Assembly: GCF_030272615.1 (NCBI RefSeq)
Contig: NC_081411.1
Location: 182,612,977-182,676,976, forward strand
From: Cryptomeria japonica
Taxonomy: Eukaryota; Streptophyta; Pinopsida; Cupressales; Cupressaceae
Reading direction: 5' to 3'
DNA length: 64,000 bases
The notes under the pieces are model-generated. The model was not told the DNA's origin. It saw only the letters and a list, made by a program, of their open reading frames with translations, and did not search any database. Positions 28,878 through 40,985 of the stretch are shown in pieces. Within the stretch, counting starts at the first letter, position 1. Each line of letters starts with the position of its first letter. The translations under genes were made by a program, and so were the position numbers.

Positions 28878-31041
28878 TGGTGCAGGAGCACCTAATTGAG
28901 TCAAAAACTCCATTTTTGGGTATTTCATGCTTATATGTTTGTAAAGTCTTGTGTTAGGTTTTTTTTGTTGTTTTAGATTTTTTTGAGTCATTTCTAGTTG
29001 TTTTGATCTCATTTTGGGCTTGAGAGATCAAATCTTGCATTTCAAGGCTTGAGTTGACAATTTTTGGCCAAAATATGAAAAATGGCCAAAAAGGTCTCCT
29101 AGTGGCTTCAAGAGAATTTAAACATGTTTTTTTAGTGTTTATAAACATTTCTAAGTTTTTTAGGCAAGTTGATGAGGTTAGATTGTGAAAAATGCATCTT
29201 GGAGCAAGAAAAGTTGTCATTTGGCTTAAGAAACTTTTCAAAATTGTCATTTTCTTGCAAAATGTAATTATTGAAGCCTCTTGTCCATACAAGGGTGTGG
29301 AAAAAAACTTGAGAAAATATATAAGGCCTCCCTTTTCCTTGTAAATGGTTTTTGATTGTATTTACAAGTGGAACTTAATAGAAATCAAGAGTTTTTTGGC
29401 TTTTATGACTATTTTTCTTCCTTTTTGAGGGGCAGTCCATACTGTAGCTATAGAATCCATACTGTACCTTTTTGGAAGTTGAGATGTTGATGTAAAAAAT
29501 CTTCCTATGCAATTATTTCATTGTTTTTTCATTTGCAAGGAGTTTGTACAAAAATAATTGAAAACTAGGTATCTGTTGCCTTGCCAAGGGTTTGGGGTTG
29601 TAAAATGTGTCAACTTGGTTGATCCAGGTCTGGGATCCCTCCAATAGATTCTACCAAGTTTATCCTTGTGTATATAATGTACATTACTTTCTTTTTGTGT
29701 CAGAAGAATGGTTTGAAGATGCATTTCGGTGTGAACTAGGCAAGTTGGAGCAACTAGGCTAGTTCATCTTTCAAAACTCAAGGTTGTCATCCAAAAGCAA
29801 TTTGGAATGAGAAAATCAATGAGGTAGTAAAATGGAAGTTTGGACAAAGAGTTGATCATCACCTTGGTTGGTTGTCTTAAGCTTTTTTTGTTAAACATTT
29901 CTATTTTTGTAAGCAAACAGTGTGCTCACTTTTTTTGTAAATGACAATTTGTACATGCTTGTTGGGATGCTTCTAAAAGCATTAACCATGCCTTGTATCT
30001 TGAAGGAAATGTAATAGGAGAAGTGAAAAATGTTTAAAGACCTCACAGAGGTACTTCCATTTCCAAAACTTTTCATTATTGTAGGGTCCAAAGGGAAAAT
30101 GCTGCTGACTGGTAAAAGGCAGAGAAAAGGGGCAGTGACAGTGACAGTTTGTTGTTTTACCACTTGCTTGCGAAGTGTTTGACATATTTCTTATAAGGAA
30201 AAGGAAGGGGAAGGTTCTTAAGGATGTGGAAGAGGTTCCAAACTTGGGAGGAGGCTTGAAGGGTGGTGTGGGAGAGATTTCCAAACATTGCATTCTCTAA
30301 ACCCTACAAAACCCTCCATTTATGCCATTAAATGTGGACAGTCTGAAAAATGCACTAACAGTGGGATAAACCCCAAAAATCCTTGAGCATACACTCCTAC
30401 AACAATATACCTAACTTTATTTTTGGTTAAAAATTCCGTCGTTGACTGGAGGGAACAAAACTAGACCAATTAGGCCTCCACGGGCTAGTAGCCCTGCTGC
30501 ATAACACACAACTTTGACAGTTTTTGGAAATTTCATGTACCCGGTAGAAGATGAAACTTGGTAACTCATGAAATGTGATGGAAACAGTCCAAGAAATCCA
30601 TGAATTGTATTTTGGGACTTCTAGATAGTGTGCAGTCCCATTTGGGGTAGTTGAGCCTTATTAATGAGTTTGAGTAAGTTGAGGGTTATAGGTCTAAAAT
30701 AAGAAGATGAGCATTCCATGAAGAACTTTATCTTGCTGCCCCTGCATTTCCATGTGGAAAACCCATAGTACACATTGAAACTAAAGGTTGAAGGCCCAAA
30801 GAGCCAAGCATGAGCTAGTATAGGTGGAAGGGTTAAGTACTTTGAGTAGATTTGGAGCATGGAAGTAAGCCATCACCAAAAAGGGAGTTTGCTAGGCAAG
30901 TAGACCATGGAATCCTTGGCATTACAATAGCAAGATAGGTTGAGTAAACATACACATCAGATCCTACAAGGTTTTGGTTAATACATTGACCCTATTGAGC
31001 AAGTTAGCCTTGTGAGCACTTTCCTACCAAGCTCCCTATCA
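28878..31041 (+). repeat. 3' LTR
   Basis: Begins TGGTGCAGGA and ends CTCCCTATCA. The part 30353-31041 is identical to 23525-24213 of the 5' LTR, while the rest is visibly diverged. Confidence 0.95.
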
Positions 31042-31046
31042 GACAC

Positions 31047-32015
31047 CTTCTTTGATATTATTGGACATGTTTAATGACATTATGAGATCTCCTTTGTCAT
31101 TTAAATAATTTATTTTTATCTAGAATTTCTATTTTAGTTATTTTATATTTTTTGTGTAGCTATATTTTATAATATTTAATACTCAAAACAATGCATATAA
31201 TATTTAATGTTTCTCTGTGGAAAATTTTGTTGTCTATTTGTATAGGATACTAGTGCATCATGCTATCATTCATGAGTCACAAGTTCATGTTAGACAGAGA
31301 GATTTTCAAGCTTCCTAGGAGACCACTTTGGTCTGTACTTTCAGTAAAGAGAATATATAACTTTTGAGCTTCATTAAAATACACATTTAATTAACTACTA
31401 CATAAACGTGAAAGTAATACTAAATTGAAGTCTTACTTGTGTGGATGATTGAAACTTGAATACTTGAAGGGTTTGATTATTCTTTGTAGCAATTCAAATT
31501 TCATACTCTACAAAAAATATATAGAGGAGCAAGAGAAATTGAGAGAGGATACAAGTGTAGTAGAGATATATAAAAAGAGGGAGGGACAACCAGAGAGAAA
31601 GATAAAAATAGAAAGAGGGATATGTGTGTGTACATACATATATTATAATAGAAAGATGGGGAAACAAGATTCAAATAGAGATAAAAAGATAGGGATGGGC
31701 AAGAGACCTAATGAGGAAGATGGAGATATAATGTAATACATTATATAATATTAATTATAATAATATTATGTAACACATTATATTAGTGTTATAATATTTA
31801 ATATAATAGTAAAATCATTAATTTAATATATTGTATAAAATATTTTAATTATCAAACATTACAATATGATTAAATTATATCCTATATATGGTGTTCTAAT
31901 ATTTAATGTAATACTATAGCTATTACTAAAATATTATATATGATATTTTAATAATAATGTAATGTAATAACTATGATAATATTTATTAATTAAACTAATA
32001 TATTAAAATATTAAA
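31047..32015. other. AT-rich spacer between gypsy element and LINE
   Basis: No gene. Bases 31740-32015 are almost pure A/T with repeated TAATATT-type words. A 95-codon open stretch at 31449-31736 is Lys/Glu/Arg-rich because the DNA is purine-rich. I do not consider it coding. Confidence 0.6.
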
Positions 32016-32221
32016 TTAATTATGATGAAGGGAAGGAGAGAAATGGCGACATTGGAAGGCAGCTGGATCTATAGTGGCGATAGGAGCTAGTCTATGTGTG
32101 AAGTTCTAGTGCTCAGGCGACAAAGGTTGGTTCATGGAGCGATGAAGTGGATATTTCCTTTCCCATTGAAACAGGTTGATTGCAATCAGCTCAGAAACTG
32201 GTTAATGCTGGGAAAGAAGAC

Positions 32222-33838
32222 ATGTTCCAAGGTAACAGATATTCTAGACCACAGATGAACTTTGGAAATCCGTATTCAAGTGGTAACTAGTGCCCTATTG
32301 ACCCACATAAATGGACCGAAAATGGTTTTATTTGGAATAACAAAGGCTAGTTTCATAAATCTAAGCATCCTGCTTCTAAGGCCCCCCAAAACTGGTATCC
32401 ATCACCTGAATCTAGCATCCCCGGTGTGGAAATTGAGAGAGGATATCCTCATTTTGAACCTACTCTGTTCCCTCCAAAAGCTCATGGTAATTTCCAAATG
32501 CTAAATGGGCACTTCGAGAAAGATAACTCAAGGGTGGACCATGCCAGGTCTTGGAGATCCAACTTTCATCCTAAAATTTAGAACCCTTGGTCAAACCGAG
32601 AGAGCTACCCTGACTTCTGAATATAGACCTTCTTTCCTCAACGACCCCGTCATCCTAAACTGGTAAGAAAAACCTCAAGACCTACCACCTTTTTGGATGA
32701 AAATAAAATTAATTCTACTAGGTCGAGTTTGCTTGAGTTTTGCCTTTTCATCAAGTGGGGTGGTGGAAAACGGGTTAAGGGAATCTATGAATCCTTGTGT
32801 AGAGCACAATGGAGAAATGATATTAACAGTAGTATTCTCCCAAATGATTTCTATATGATTGGATTTATGAGCAATGAGGAGAAATGGCAAGCTAAAAACA
32901 AAGGTTTATATATCTTGGAGGGCATTGAAGTTCACATCATTGATTGGCAGCCCAATTTCAATCCCCGAACGCATGTATTACCAGACAACAAGGTATGGAT
33001 AAGATTGTACAACTGTCCCTCAGATTATTGGCACATTGATGTCATTAGGGATATATGCAAAAACCTTGGCACCTTTCTATCTGTTGATGACAATTTGGAG
33101 GATAAAGTATGGGGAAGCTTCCTCAGAATTTGCATTAGCACAGATCAAATAACCAAGATCCCCGATGAAGTCAAAATTATTGGTGCTAGGAAGATGTGGA
33201 TCCAAAAGATTGATAGAAAAGATCAGTTGTATATTTGTCATAAATTCTTCTCCTTGGATCATACCGGTATTAGTTGTGATGTTTCGGCTTTGATACAATG
33301 AAGTTATTCCTGTATGCAATTTCCTATTGAAGAAAAGATGCAACTGGAACCTCCTAGCTAGACTGATACTGGAGAAGATTTTTGCAATAAAACTCATGAT
33401 AATGAGAATGTTCCGTTGATAGAGGCAACTCCTTTGAACATATCTCTCCCCTCCTCTAGACAAATCGAGAGCCAACAAGATCTTCTCATGCTTCTGGAAA
33501 AGACTAAAACTTTACAGGTGGATATTGAATCCAAATTAGTGGATTCACTTCCACCCTCTCCTCTTGTGCCTAGGAATCAACTGGTAATTGAAGATTGCAA
33601 TTTTCACACTTAGGGTATGGAGGCTAGTACTCTAGGGGAGATGGGAGGGAATATTTTCTCCTTGATAGGTATTGAATTGGAAGATGGTAAAATTGAACCT
33701 TCCTCCTTAGAGGGTGATGAAGACTTTGAACCTGACTCTGAGCTTATCTTGGAGGTTACTAGAAAAGGTTTTGGGAAGTCGGATTCAATTATTGACAAAC
33801 CAAATTTTAAGCCAAAAGGTGTGTGGGGGTGCAAATAA
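32222..33838 (+). pseudogene. LINE ORF1 (DUF4283 / zinc knuckle)
   Basis: One frame from ATG 32222 to TAA 33836-33838 with internal stops, among them TGA at 33299. The N-terminal part is Pro/Asn/Ser-rich. The middle (about 32850-33180) matches the DUF4283 nucleic-acid-binding domain of plant LINE ORF1, with VWIRLYNCPSDYWHIDVI and CKNLGTFLSVDD. A zf-CCHC_4-like segment, LYICHKFFSLDHTGISC (33228-33277), follows; its second Cys is replaced by Phe. The C-terminal tail is acidic. ORF1 proteins bind LINE RNA in the ribonucleoprotein. Confidence 0.8.
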
Positions 33839-33923
33839 TTTTTTTTATGCTAGTAGTGGCTGGTGCTACTAGTGGCCAAACCAAACTTAATTTAGGGAAG
33901 GGAAATGGTCTTCCCCAGGAGCA

Positions 33924-36900
33924 ATGAAAATATTATCTTGGAATGTCAGGGGCATCAATGCCCTTGACAAATGGCACTTGATTAAGTGCCAAATTGATGA
34001 CACCAAAGGAGATATTTGGCTACTACAAGAAACTAAGTGGAGTAAGGTTGAGACTGATGTTAAAATGAGAGTTTGGAAACAATAGAATGGGTTGTTTAGG
34101 AAATCAGATGGAGCCTCTGGTGGCTTGGGAATCATTTGGAATCCCATGATTGTTAGGATCTCTCTTGTTGACGAAGATAAGTATTGGTAACATTGCCTGG
34201 TAACTATTCTTGGTCCAAATGAGAGTTTCAATCTTTTCAATGTGTACAGACCATTTTTCTGCTGGTGATAAACGTGCTCTCTAGGATCTCTTAACCATCA
34301 GACTGAACAGTATTACCGATGGTAGTTGTGTGGTAGCTGGGGACTTCAATGCAATCCTTTTCAACACTGAGAAATGTGGGGGTATTCAGAGGACCGGTAC
34401 GTCCCAGAAGGACTTTTTGGAATTTGTTAAGAAGAATCACCTTCTAGACATTATTCCTAAAAATGGATTTTTTACATGGACGAACAAGAGAGTGGGTTTT
34501 ACTAATATTGCTAAATGGTTTGACCGGTTTCTTGTAACTAGTGAGTGGCTAGGACAAAATATAGCTTTAGATTCATTGATTCTCTCACTTATCGAATCAA
34601 AACATTACCCGATCTGTCTTGAGGTCGCTATGGGACAAGCATAGGGAGGTACTCCTTTCCATTTTGAGAAAATGTGGTTTAGAGTGCCTGAGCTATTTGA
34701 TCTTATATTTGTTTGGTGGAATGAACTGGCTCTTGGGAACCATTCGAGATTATTCTTTCTCAATAAGAAGCTCAAGTATATTAAGGTTAAGATCAAAGAA
34801 TGGAATAGGAGCCAATTCAAGAATATTCATATGGAGAAATTAAGAATTAAGGTTGAGCTGGAAGAAATAACCAACTTTGTTATTACTCCAGGAATGAATG
34901 AGGATTTATTTATCAAAGAAAATACTCTCAAATTTGATCTAATGAAATTCTTTGGTGTGAGGAAATCCATTAGCATCAAAAATCAAGGGAGTTATGGCTA
35001 AAGGAAGGTGACAAAAACACCAAATTCTTCCACCAGTCGGCCATTGCCATTCGAAATAGAAACAAAATATTGGAGATTATGAGACCGGATGGAGTAACTG
35101 TCAAGAACTATGAGGACATTGTGCAAGAAGCTATAAGATTCTTTGATTCCTTGTTGAATGGTGATCACCAGATCGATCATGAAGCAAGAGCCAAAATTCT
35201 TAACTTAATCCCATCCATAATATTTGATAGTCAAAATACAACTCTCTGTACTCCTATTTCAATTGATGAAGTAAGGAAAACTACTTTTCAGCTGAAACCT
35301 AATAAGATTCCTGGCTCTGATGGCTTCCTTGCTTCTTTTTTCCATCATTTCTGGGATATCATCGCTTGAGAGCTACATCTTGCCGCAGAAGAATCAAGAA
35401 AGAAAATGACTATGTTAGGTGCTATTAATCACATCTTTTTGTCACTAATCCCGAAGAGGCATAACCCTCAATAGAAGAATGATTTTAGGCCCATTGGTCT
35501 ATGCAACATGGTATATAAGATTTTAACAAAGATCATAGCCAACATATTGAAGCCCCTCCTTAAACACATCATATCAAATGAACAAAGTGGTTTTTCCCCT
35601 GGAAGATCCATTGTGGAAAGAATTATCATTGCTCATGAAATGCTTCACATGGCCAGGAAAACCAAGGATTCCTGTATGATTTTAAAACTGGACATTCTAA
35701 AAGCTTATGATATGGTGGACAGGGATTTCTTATTTGATGTCCTTAATAAATTTTCCTTTTGCAAGGAATGGACCACATGGGTCATGAGTTGTCTATCCTC
35801 AGCCAAATTCTCTATTTTGGTTAACTGCTCATATCATGGATTCTTTTCCTCAACAAGAGGAATTCAACAAGGTGATCCAATATCACCATTTCTATTTATC
35901 ATAATGGTTGAAGCCTTAGGTTGATAAATTAGAGCTCTTTAGCTAGATGATCGTTGGCTTGGAGTCAATGTGGCAATAGGGGTTGAAAAAATGACTCATT
36001 TGCAGTTTACCGATGATACCATTCTATTTGGTCTGACTTCCAGAAGGGAGGCAAGAAAAATTAAGTCATGTCTCGATGATTACTATATGGCTTCTAGGCA
36101 AAAAATCAATTGGCACAAATTTGAAGTGTTTTTTGTCAATACTTCGATTAACTTGCTAGGTGTATTATCAAGGATTCTTAATCTTAGAGTTGTAAACTTC
36201 CCAGGGAAATTTCTTGGAACTCCCCTCTTCATTGGCAGTAACAAAACTCACTATTGGAAGAATCTTATTGATAAGTGCAAATCCAAGCTTGCAATTTGGA
36301 AAGGCAAGTGGTTATGCTCTGCTGGTAAACTCACTATGATTAAATCAGTCCTTTCTGCACTACCGGTTTTTTCCATGGCTTGCCTAAGATTACCAATGGC
36401 AATTGAAGATGAATTGATCTCTCTAATGAGAAAGTTCCTTTGGAATGGTTCAGATGACAAAGAGAAATTTCATTTGGTAGCCTAAAAAAATATCTGCCAA
36501 CTAAAAATGGTAGGGGGTTCTGGCATTCACCAAATATCGATTATGAATTTAGCTATGGGTGCAAAATTGGTTTGGAAAATTTACAGTAGTGGTAGGAAGC
36601 AAAAATGGGTAAGGCTTATGAAATATAATTATCTGGACTCCCTGGAGCCAAAAAGGATTCTCACTATAAACAAACCCCCTAGAGGCTGGGACATCTGGAA
36701 TTTTACTGTGGATAGCAAGGAGATTATAAGTGATCATGTTACCTGGGATGTCAGGAATGGTAGGGATGCCTCCTTTTGGATTGAATCTTAGGCTGGTGAA
36801 GATGCCTTATGTCTCAATCCTTCACTGCAACCTATTATGGTACAAAACTGTCGCCTTTGGGGGCATAATATCTATAATTATGGTTATCCTATCCAAGAAA

Positions 36901-37224
36901 ATGGTATTACTAAGTGGAAATGGAACTCCTTGGATCCCTTGGACTTGGATCAGCATCAGAAAGACTTGTTTGCCAACATTCTCAGCAAAAGGATTATTTT
37001 CCCTTCCCCTGAAAAGAATATTACTAGGTGGTGTGGTTCCTCTGATGATAAATATAAAGTATGTTTTGGTTACAAATTGAAAGAAGTAGCCATAGAAAAA
37101 AAAGATTCGCCTGTTAATCTTTTTTGGCATCGACACCTCCTTCCCAAAGTAGGCTCTTTTGCCTAGTTGGCTTGTCAAAAAAAGATCTTAACTAAAGAAA
37201 GGTTATGTTCAATGGTTATGAATG
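33924..37224 (+). pseudogene. LINE ORF2, endonuclease and reverse transcriptase part
   Basis: Starts MKILSWNVRGIN, the first motif of the APE-type endonuclease. Next come LLQETKWS and AGDFNAI (34337), WTNKRVG, and SKHYPI in place of the usual SDHYP (Asp lost). The frame changes near 34260 and back near 35000. RT blocks: LKPNKIPGSDGF (35300), NEQSGFSPGRSI, MILKLDILKAYDMVDRDFL, GIQQGDPISPFLF and LQFTDDTILF (36002), in which the usual FADD reads FTDD but both Asp remain. Thumb and connection follow until the copia insertion inside the zinc-binding domain. Stops include TAG/TGA at Gln, Trp and Arg positions. It served target-primed reverse transcription. Confidence 0.9.
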
Positions 37225-37721
37225 TGTGAGACATGGACCAGCTCTGATACCATGTGAGATTTTGCGAAGATCAAGAGGCAATGGAAAGCACAAATAAGAG
37301 AGAACAAAATATTGATAGGAATAAACTGTATTCTATCAAGATGAAAAATATGATCAACTGGATCATTAATCGTTTCGTTTACATACAATGAATATGAACC
37401 TGCTTATATAGGCAAGGCTATATGGATATGTGAGCATGCAAACATGACATGTGGCTCAATAAGAAACAAGGGTAGGTAGGAAATAAGTGTGGGTAGGTAG
37501 GAGAAACAATATAATATTCCACATGAGGTGGATCACCCAATGAATGTGGAGTGTAACAACAAGATCAACACCATAAAAGGTGGAAATTCTCCTACGCACA
37601 CTATCCCAATGTGGCACAAACACCCAAGTGTCTCATACCCAAACTACTATGTAATGCATTTCCTAAGTAAACTTAAGTAAGGTGTAATAATATCCAAGAT
37701 GAATAATTATTTACACCAACA
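37225..37721 (-). repeat. copia LTR (3' LTR in element orientation)
   Basis: In element orientation it begins TGTTGGTGTAAATAATT and ends in TCACA. It contains a primer-site-like copy at 37240-37252. It is 497 bp, the same length as its partner. Confidence 0.93.
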
Positions 37722-37735
37722 CCCCCGCTTAAGTA
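37722..37735 (-). other. polypurine tract of nested copia
   Basis: On the element strand it reads TACTTAAGCGGGGG, directly before the 3' LTR. The upstream 3' UTR (to about 37830) shares the words TACATGGGTACCTA and CGGGACCCATC with the copia remnant at 4100-4180. Confidence 0.75.
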
Positions 37736-37808
37736 CAACTTAGGGGAATGCACTTAAGTCTACAATGCAACTAAGCAATGCAAGATGGGTCCCGGCTACG
37801 AGGCCATG

Positions 37809-38601
37809 TTAGGTACCCATGTACAAATGCAAATGCATGAAAACCAATGCAAGGAAATCTCTCACAAAGCAAGGAAAGAGAGAAAAACCCAATGGGAAAA
37901 AACCCTCCCCCAAAAGAGAGATGAAAACTAGATACAAAGAACTCTCATAGAAGTATGTGAAGGACAAAACCCCATGTGAGGAAAAAGTCCCCCCCATATG
38001 AGAGAAGACTTGGAAGCCCCCCCTCAATCTGGAATCTGCACCAATGATAGAAGCTCGAAGATGAATGAAGAAACTGCTCCATGAACATCGAACAACATTC
38101 CTCCCCTTAGGAAGAAACAAAACCAAAGGTGTATCCATGAAGTCTCCCCAACCATGAAAGGAAGATGGAGAAAAAATACTCATGATGAAAGGAATCTCTG
38201 AAAAGTGCTCAAGTGTCCCCATGTCGATGCCGAAAAGTACCCCCTCCAAAGGTGGTAAACTGTACCACACTACTGAAAAAGGCACTCTAAGATGTAGTGG
38301 AGATGAATATAGAACAATGTCCAAAGACTCATATGTCTCCTCAAAAGATAAAGAGACCTCCTCCAAGTGTTGTACAAAAGTATCCACAATCATGTCAACC
38401 TCTAAAGATTGATCATGTAGAGAATGCATAAGAGGGTCAGAGTGATCCCTCGCAACAATCAAAGAAGGATCATGTTCATAAAAGAGAAGATGAATATCAT
38501 CAATGGTATCTCGCAAATCTACAATGTAGGAGTCCACAAACAAACCTGCAATGTCTATCAAGTAGGCATCCCAATCAACTGAAACTGGAAGACATGAAAT
38601 A
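37809..38601 (-). pseudogene. unrecognised C-terminal extension of nested copia ORF
   Basis: After a TAG at 38602-38604 the gag frame continues, without a frameshift, for about 264 codons to TAA 37809. The first part is Asp/Val/Leu-rich and acidic; the second is Phe/Ser/Leu-rich and hydrophobic. It sits where integrase and RT would be in a complete copia, but no integrase, RT or RNase H motif is visible. It may be read-through of non-coding filler, or a distinct sequence that replaced pol. No function is assigned. Confidence 0.4.
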
Positions 38602-40154
38602 TCCTACTGCACTGAATCACAAGAAGGCAAAACTGTTGCACTAGCTGCATCATCAGGTGTAATAGATGGTGTGATATCAATAGAAGGAGATGAAATGCAA
38701 GGCTCAAGAATGGGGTCACATGTGAGAATCCCCAAGTTCAAATGCCCAAAGTTCTCCTCAAAATCTAAATCATCAACATATGAAGAATCAACCTCATCGA
38801 TAGGACCAAAATGTGAAAAAGAGTACAACCAAGATGCATGATCAACCACCCTAGTCACAATGATAGCTCCACTCTCCAAGTTTCTAATGATAACTAAATC
38901 AGGTGTGAACTCCACAGTTTTCCTAATTGCCCCATGTGTGATTTGATAGATGGAAAGAAGATTATTTGTCAAGTGGGGTACACACAACACATCATTGAAG
39001 GAGTTATCCCCAATGGCAATAGATCCTTTCCTAATCACATCCATGTATGTATGATTTCCCATCAAAATTTGTGGCATGTGGAAAGGCTCAAACGTAGAAA
39101 ACATAGATTGTGAAGATGCCATATGATGAGAAGCCCCTGAATCTAGAAGCCATCTCCCTAAATCATGACTTGAAGTAGCACAAAGAGCTTGTCCCTTTCC
39201 TTTATCTATCCCAAAAGAGTGATGCTTTCCTTTATCCTTGGAAGAAGAAGTTGATGTAGACATTCTAGAAGGTAGGTTGATTATGTTCTTCTCAAGAAGA
39301 TTCTTCAACTCATCAATATCTTTCTTATAACAATGATGTTCATCATGTCTAGACTTCTTGCAATATCCACAAAACAAATTGTCCTTATATGATTTCCTCT
39401 TAGGTGAGAATGGTGAATCACCTTGTTGTGGAGAGGAAGATTGTGCTCCATCTTGTTGTGGTTTAGACTTAGGTTGCTTTTGATTCTTGCCTTTTCCTTG
39501 ATTACTTTGATTCCCTTTGTTAGCCACCAAAGCTTGTGACTTTCAAGATTTGAGAATCCCGATTGTGGTCAACTTAGATTTCTCAAGTATCAACATCTCC
39601 GTGAATGAATCAAATGAGGGAGAAGTGTATGAGGAACCTTGAGCTAACCTATGGGTGTGAAAGCTAGATACAAAGGCTGCATACTCTGAAGGAAGCTTGT
39701 CCAACAAGTTATAAACCAATTGAGAATCCTTTTTGTCAATTCCATAATCCTTTAGCTTTGCTCTTAGCTCAGTTGCTTTTGTGACATAATCTTGGATTGT
39801 ATCAAAATCCTTAGGATCCAAAGTTGTGAGTTCACTATCAAGCTTGTAGCCCTTAATCTCATCAACTTGACCATACAATTTCTTAAAAATATCCCAAGCC
39901 TCTTTAATTGTTGTACACTTATCAATGTGAAAAATGAGGTCATCTAATACATACTTTCTAAGAGTTCCAAGTAACATAGCATTCTTAGTAAGCCATTCAA
40001 TTTGAGCATTAGGATCAAACTTAGGATCAGGTGGTGCTATAATAGTTTCATTTACATAATAAATGAGTCCTTTTTCCATTAGTTTACTCCATGTCTTAAT
40101 TTTCCATGATGCATAATTATGAGGAGTTAAAAGTGGAAATTTAGGAGAACCCAT
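38602..40154 (-). pseudogene. nested copia gag and protease region
   Basis: ATG 40154 starts MGSPKFPLLTPHNYASWKIK, the N-terminal block of copia gag (UBN2/DUF4219 type). Conserved gag helices follow (LGTLRKYVLDDLIF, KEAWDIFKKLYGQ, LLDKLPSEYAAFVSSF). One TGA at 39543-39545 breaks the frame. Next come a Lys/Gln/Pro-rich basic stretch, a zinc knuckle CGYCKKSRHDEHHC (CX2CX4HX4C-like) near 39350-39390, and protease with LLDSGASHHM (Asp-Ser-Gly, about 39125-39160), then the CVPHLTNNLLSI block. An ATG at 40202 is also in frame, but homology begins at 40154. Confidence 0.85.
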
Positions 40155-40972
40155 AGCACCAAAATGAAAAAACACAAGACAGAGAGAGGCACAATCCCAC
40201 AAGACACCCCCCCAAAATACTCAATCAAGAAATCCCCCCAAAATGGTGATTTTGGCACTTTATACTTAGTGCGTATACAATGGGCCACTTTTAAAACAAA
40301 GAAAAGTGGACTTCTAATTTCAATTTACAACTTCTCAAAATGAGATCTAAGAGACTTCAACAAATACTGCTAGTGATCTAAACTGAGATCCAAGCAAAAT
40401 ACAAGTACCAAATATGCCAAAAATGGCCAAATACTGAAAGTACAATTTCTACTTAAAATCACTGCAAACAGATGGAAGATTATGAAAGTAGATGAAAAAA
40501 TATGCACTTTCAAAAAAACGGCACCTAAAAAGAAGTCTATATGAGCCGAAATGAAGCCTCCAAATTTTTAAAAATCGAGATTTTACAATTTCTGAAAAAC
40601 TTGTATCCAAAAATCATAAAACTCCTGCACCACTGTACAAATCATAAAATTCTACCCCAAAACAAAAAAAATTGCTTGAAAAAATGAGTTCAGATGAGTG
40701 AGGTATCGCTATTTGAAAAATGCCTGCAAAATTATAATTTCTGGAAAATTTCCGCCTCAACATCAAACTTCAAATGCCTCTAGATTTGGCCTCTGAAGTC
40801 CGATTTGGATGAAACAAAAGGCAAAACTAACTTTCTTGGACCTCCTCAATCCAATGATGACCTCAGATTTGACCCATCAAGCTTCAATAAAAACCTGCAA
40901 TAGAAAACTCCAAAATAGACAACCCCAAATAGCATCAATTCCTCTCAATTAGAAAACCAATGACACTCTAAT
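40155..40972 (-). other. 5' untranslated leader of nested copia
   Basis: About 0.8 kb between primer site and gag start. It has no long open frame and is rich in short A runs and TCTGAAATT-type words. This would be the packaged RNA leader. Confidence 0.6.
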
Positions 40973-40985
40973 GGCTCTGATACCA
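40973..40985 (-). other. primer binding site of nested copia
   Basis: On the element strand it reads TGGTATCAGAGCC, complementary to initiator methionine tRNA, and it abuts the 5' LTR (right LTR) exactly. A second almost complete copy lies 28 bp away inside the LTR at 41001-41013. Confidence 0.92.

Larger units (their letters stand above)
22051..31041 (+). mobile_element. full-length chromodomain Ty3-gypsy element (8991 bp)
   Basis: It has two LTRs (2163 and 2164 bp), a primer binding site, one gag-pol frame with gag, protease, RT, RNase H, integrase and chromodomain, and a polypurine tract. Target duplication is GACGC (22046-22050) and GACAC (31042-31046), four of five bases equal. The gypsy domain order with a C-terminal chromodomain places it among plant chromoviruses; the long LTRs would suit a Tekay-like lineage, but I cannot place it firmly. 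It is inserted in the RT region of older gypsy copy 2. Twelve in-frame stops make it inactive. A sharp change in LTR-to-LTR identity is described in the findings. Confidence 0.93.

Noticed and set aside
31244-31340. Possible copia protease remnant (DTSASC-like reading)
   Set aside because: Only a few residues match and several stops follow. Too weak to call.
31449-31736. 95-codon Lys/Glu/Arg-rich frame
   Set aside because: Explained by purine-rich DNA. No domain, and no splice or promoter context.
36822-37178. Minus-strand open frame across the LINE
   Set aside because: It is antisense to recognisable LINE ORF2 codons and has no motif of its own.
37201-37260. Initiator tRNA-like segment at the left LTR as a primer site of a second element
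   Set aside because: It is the inner duplicate of the primer site held within both LTRs, not a separate element boundary.
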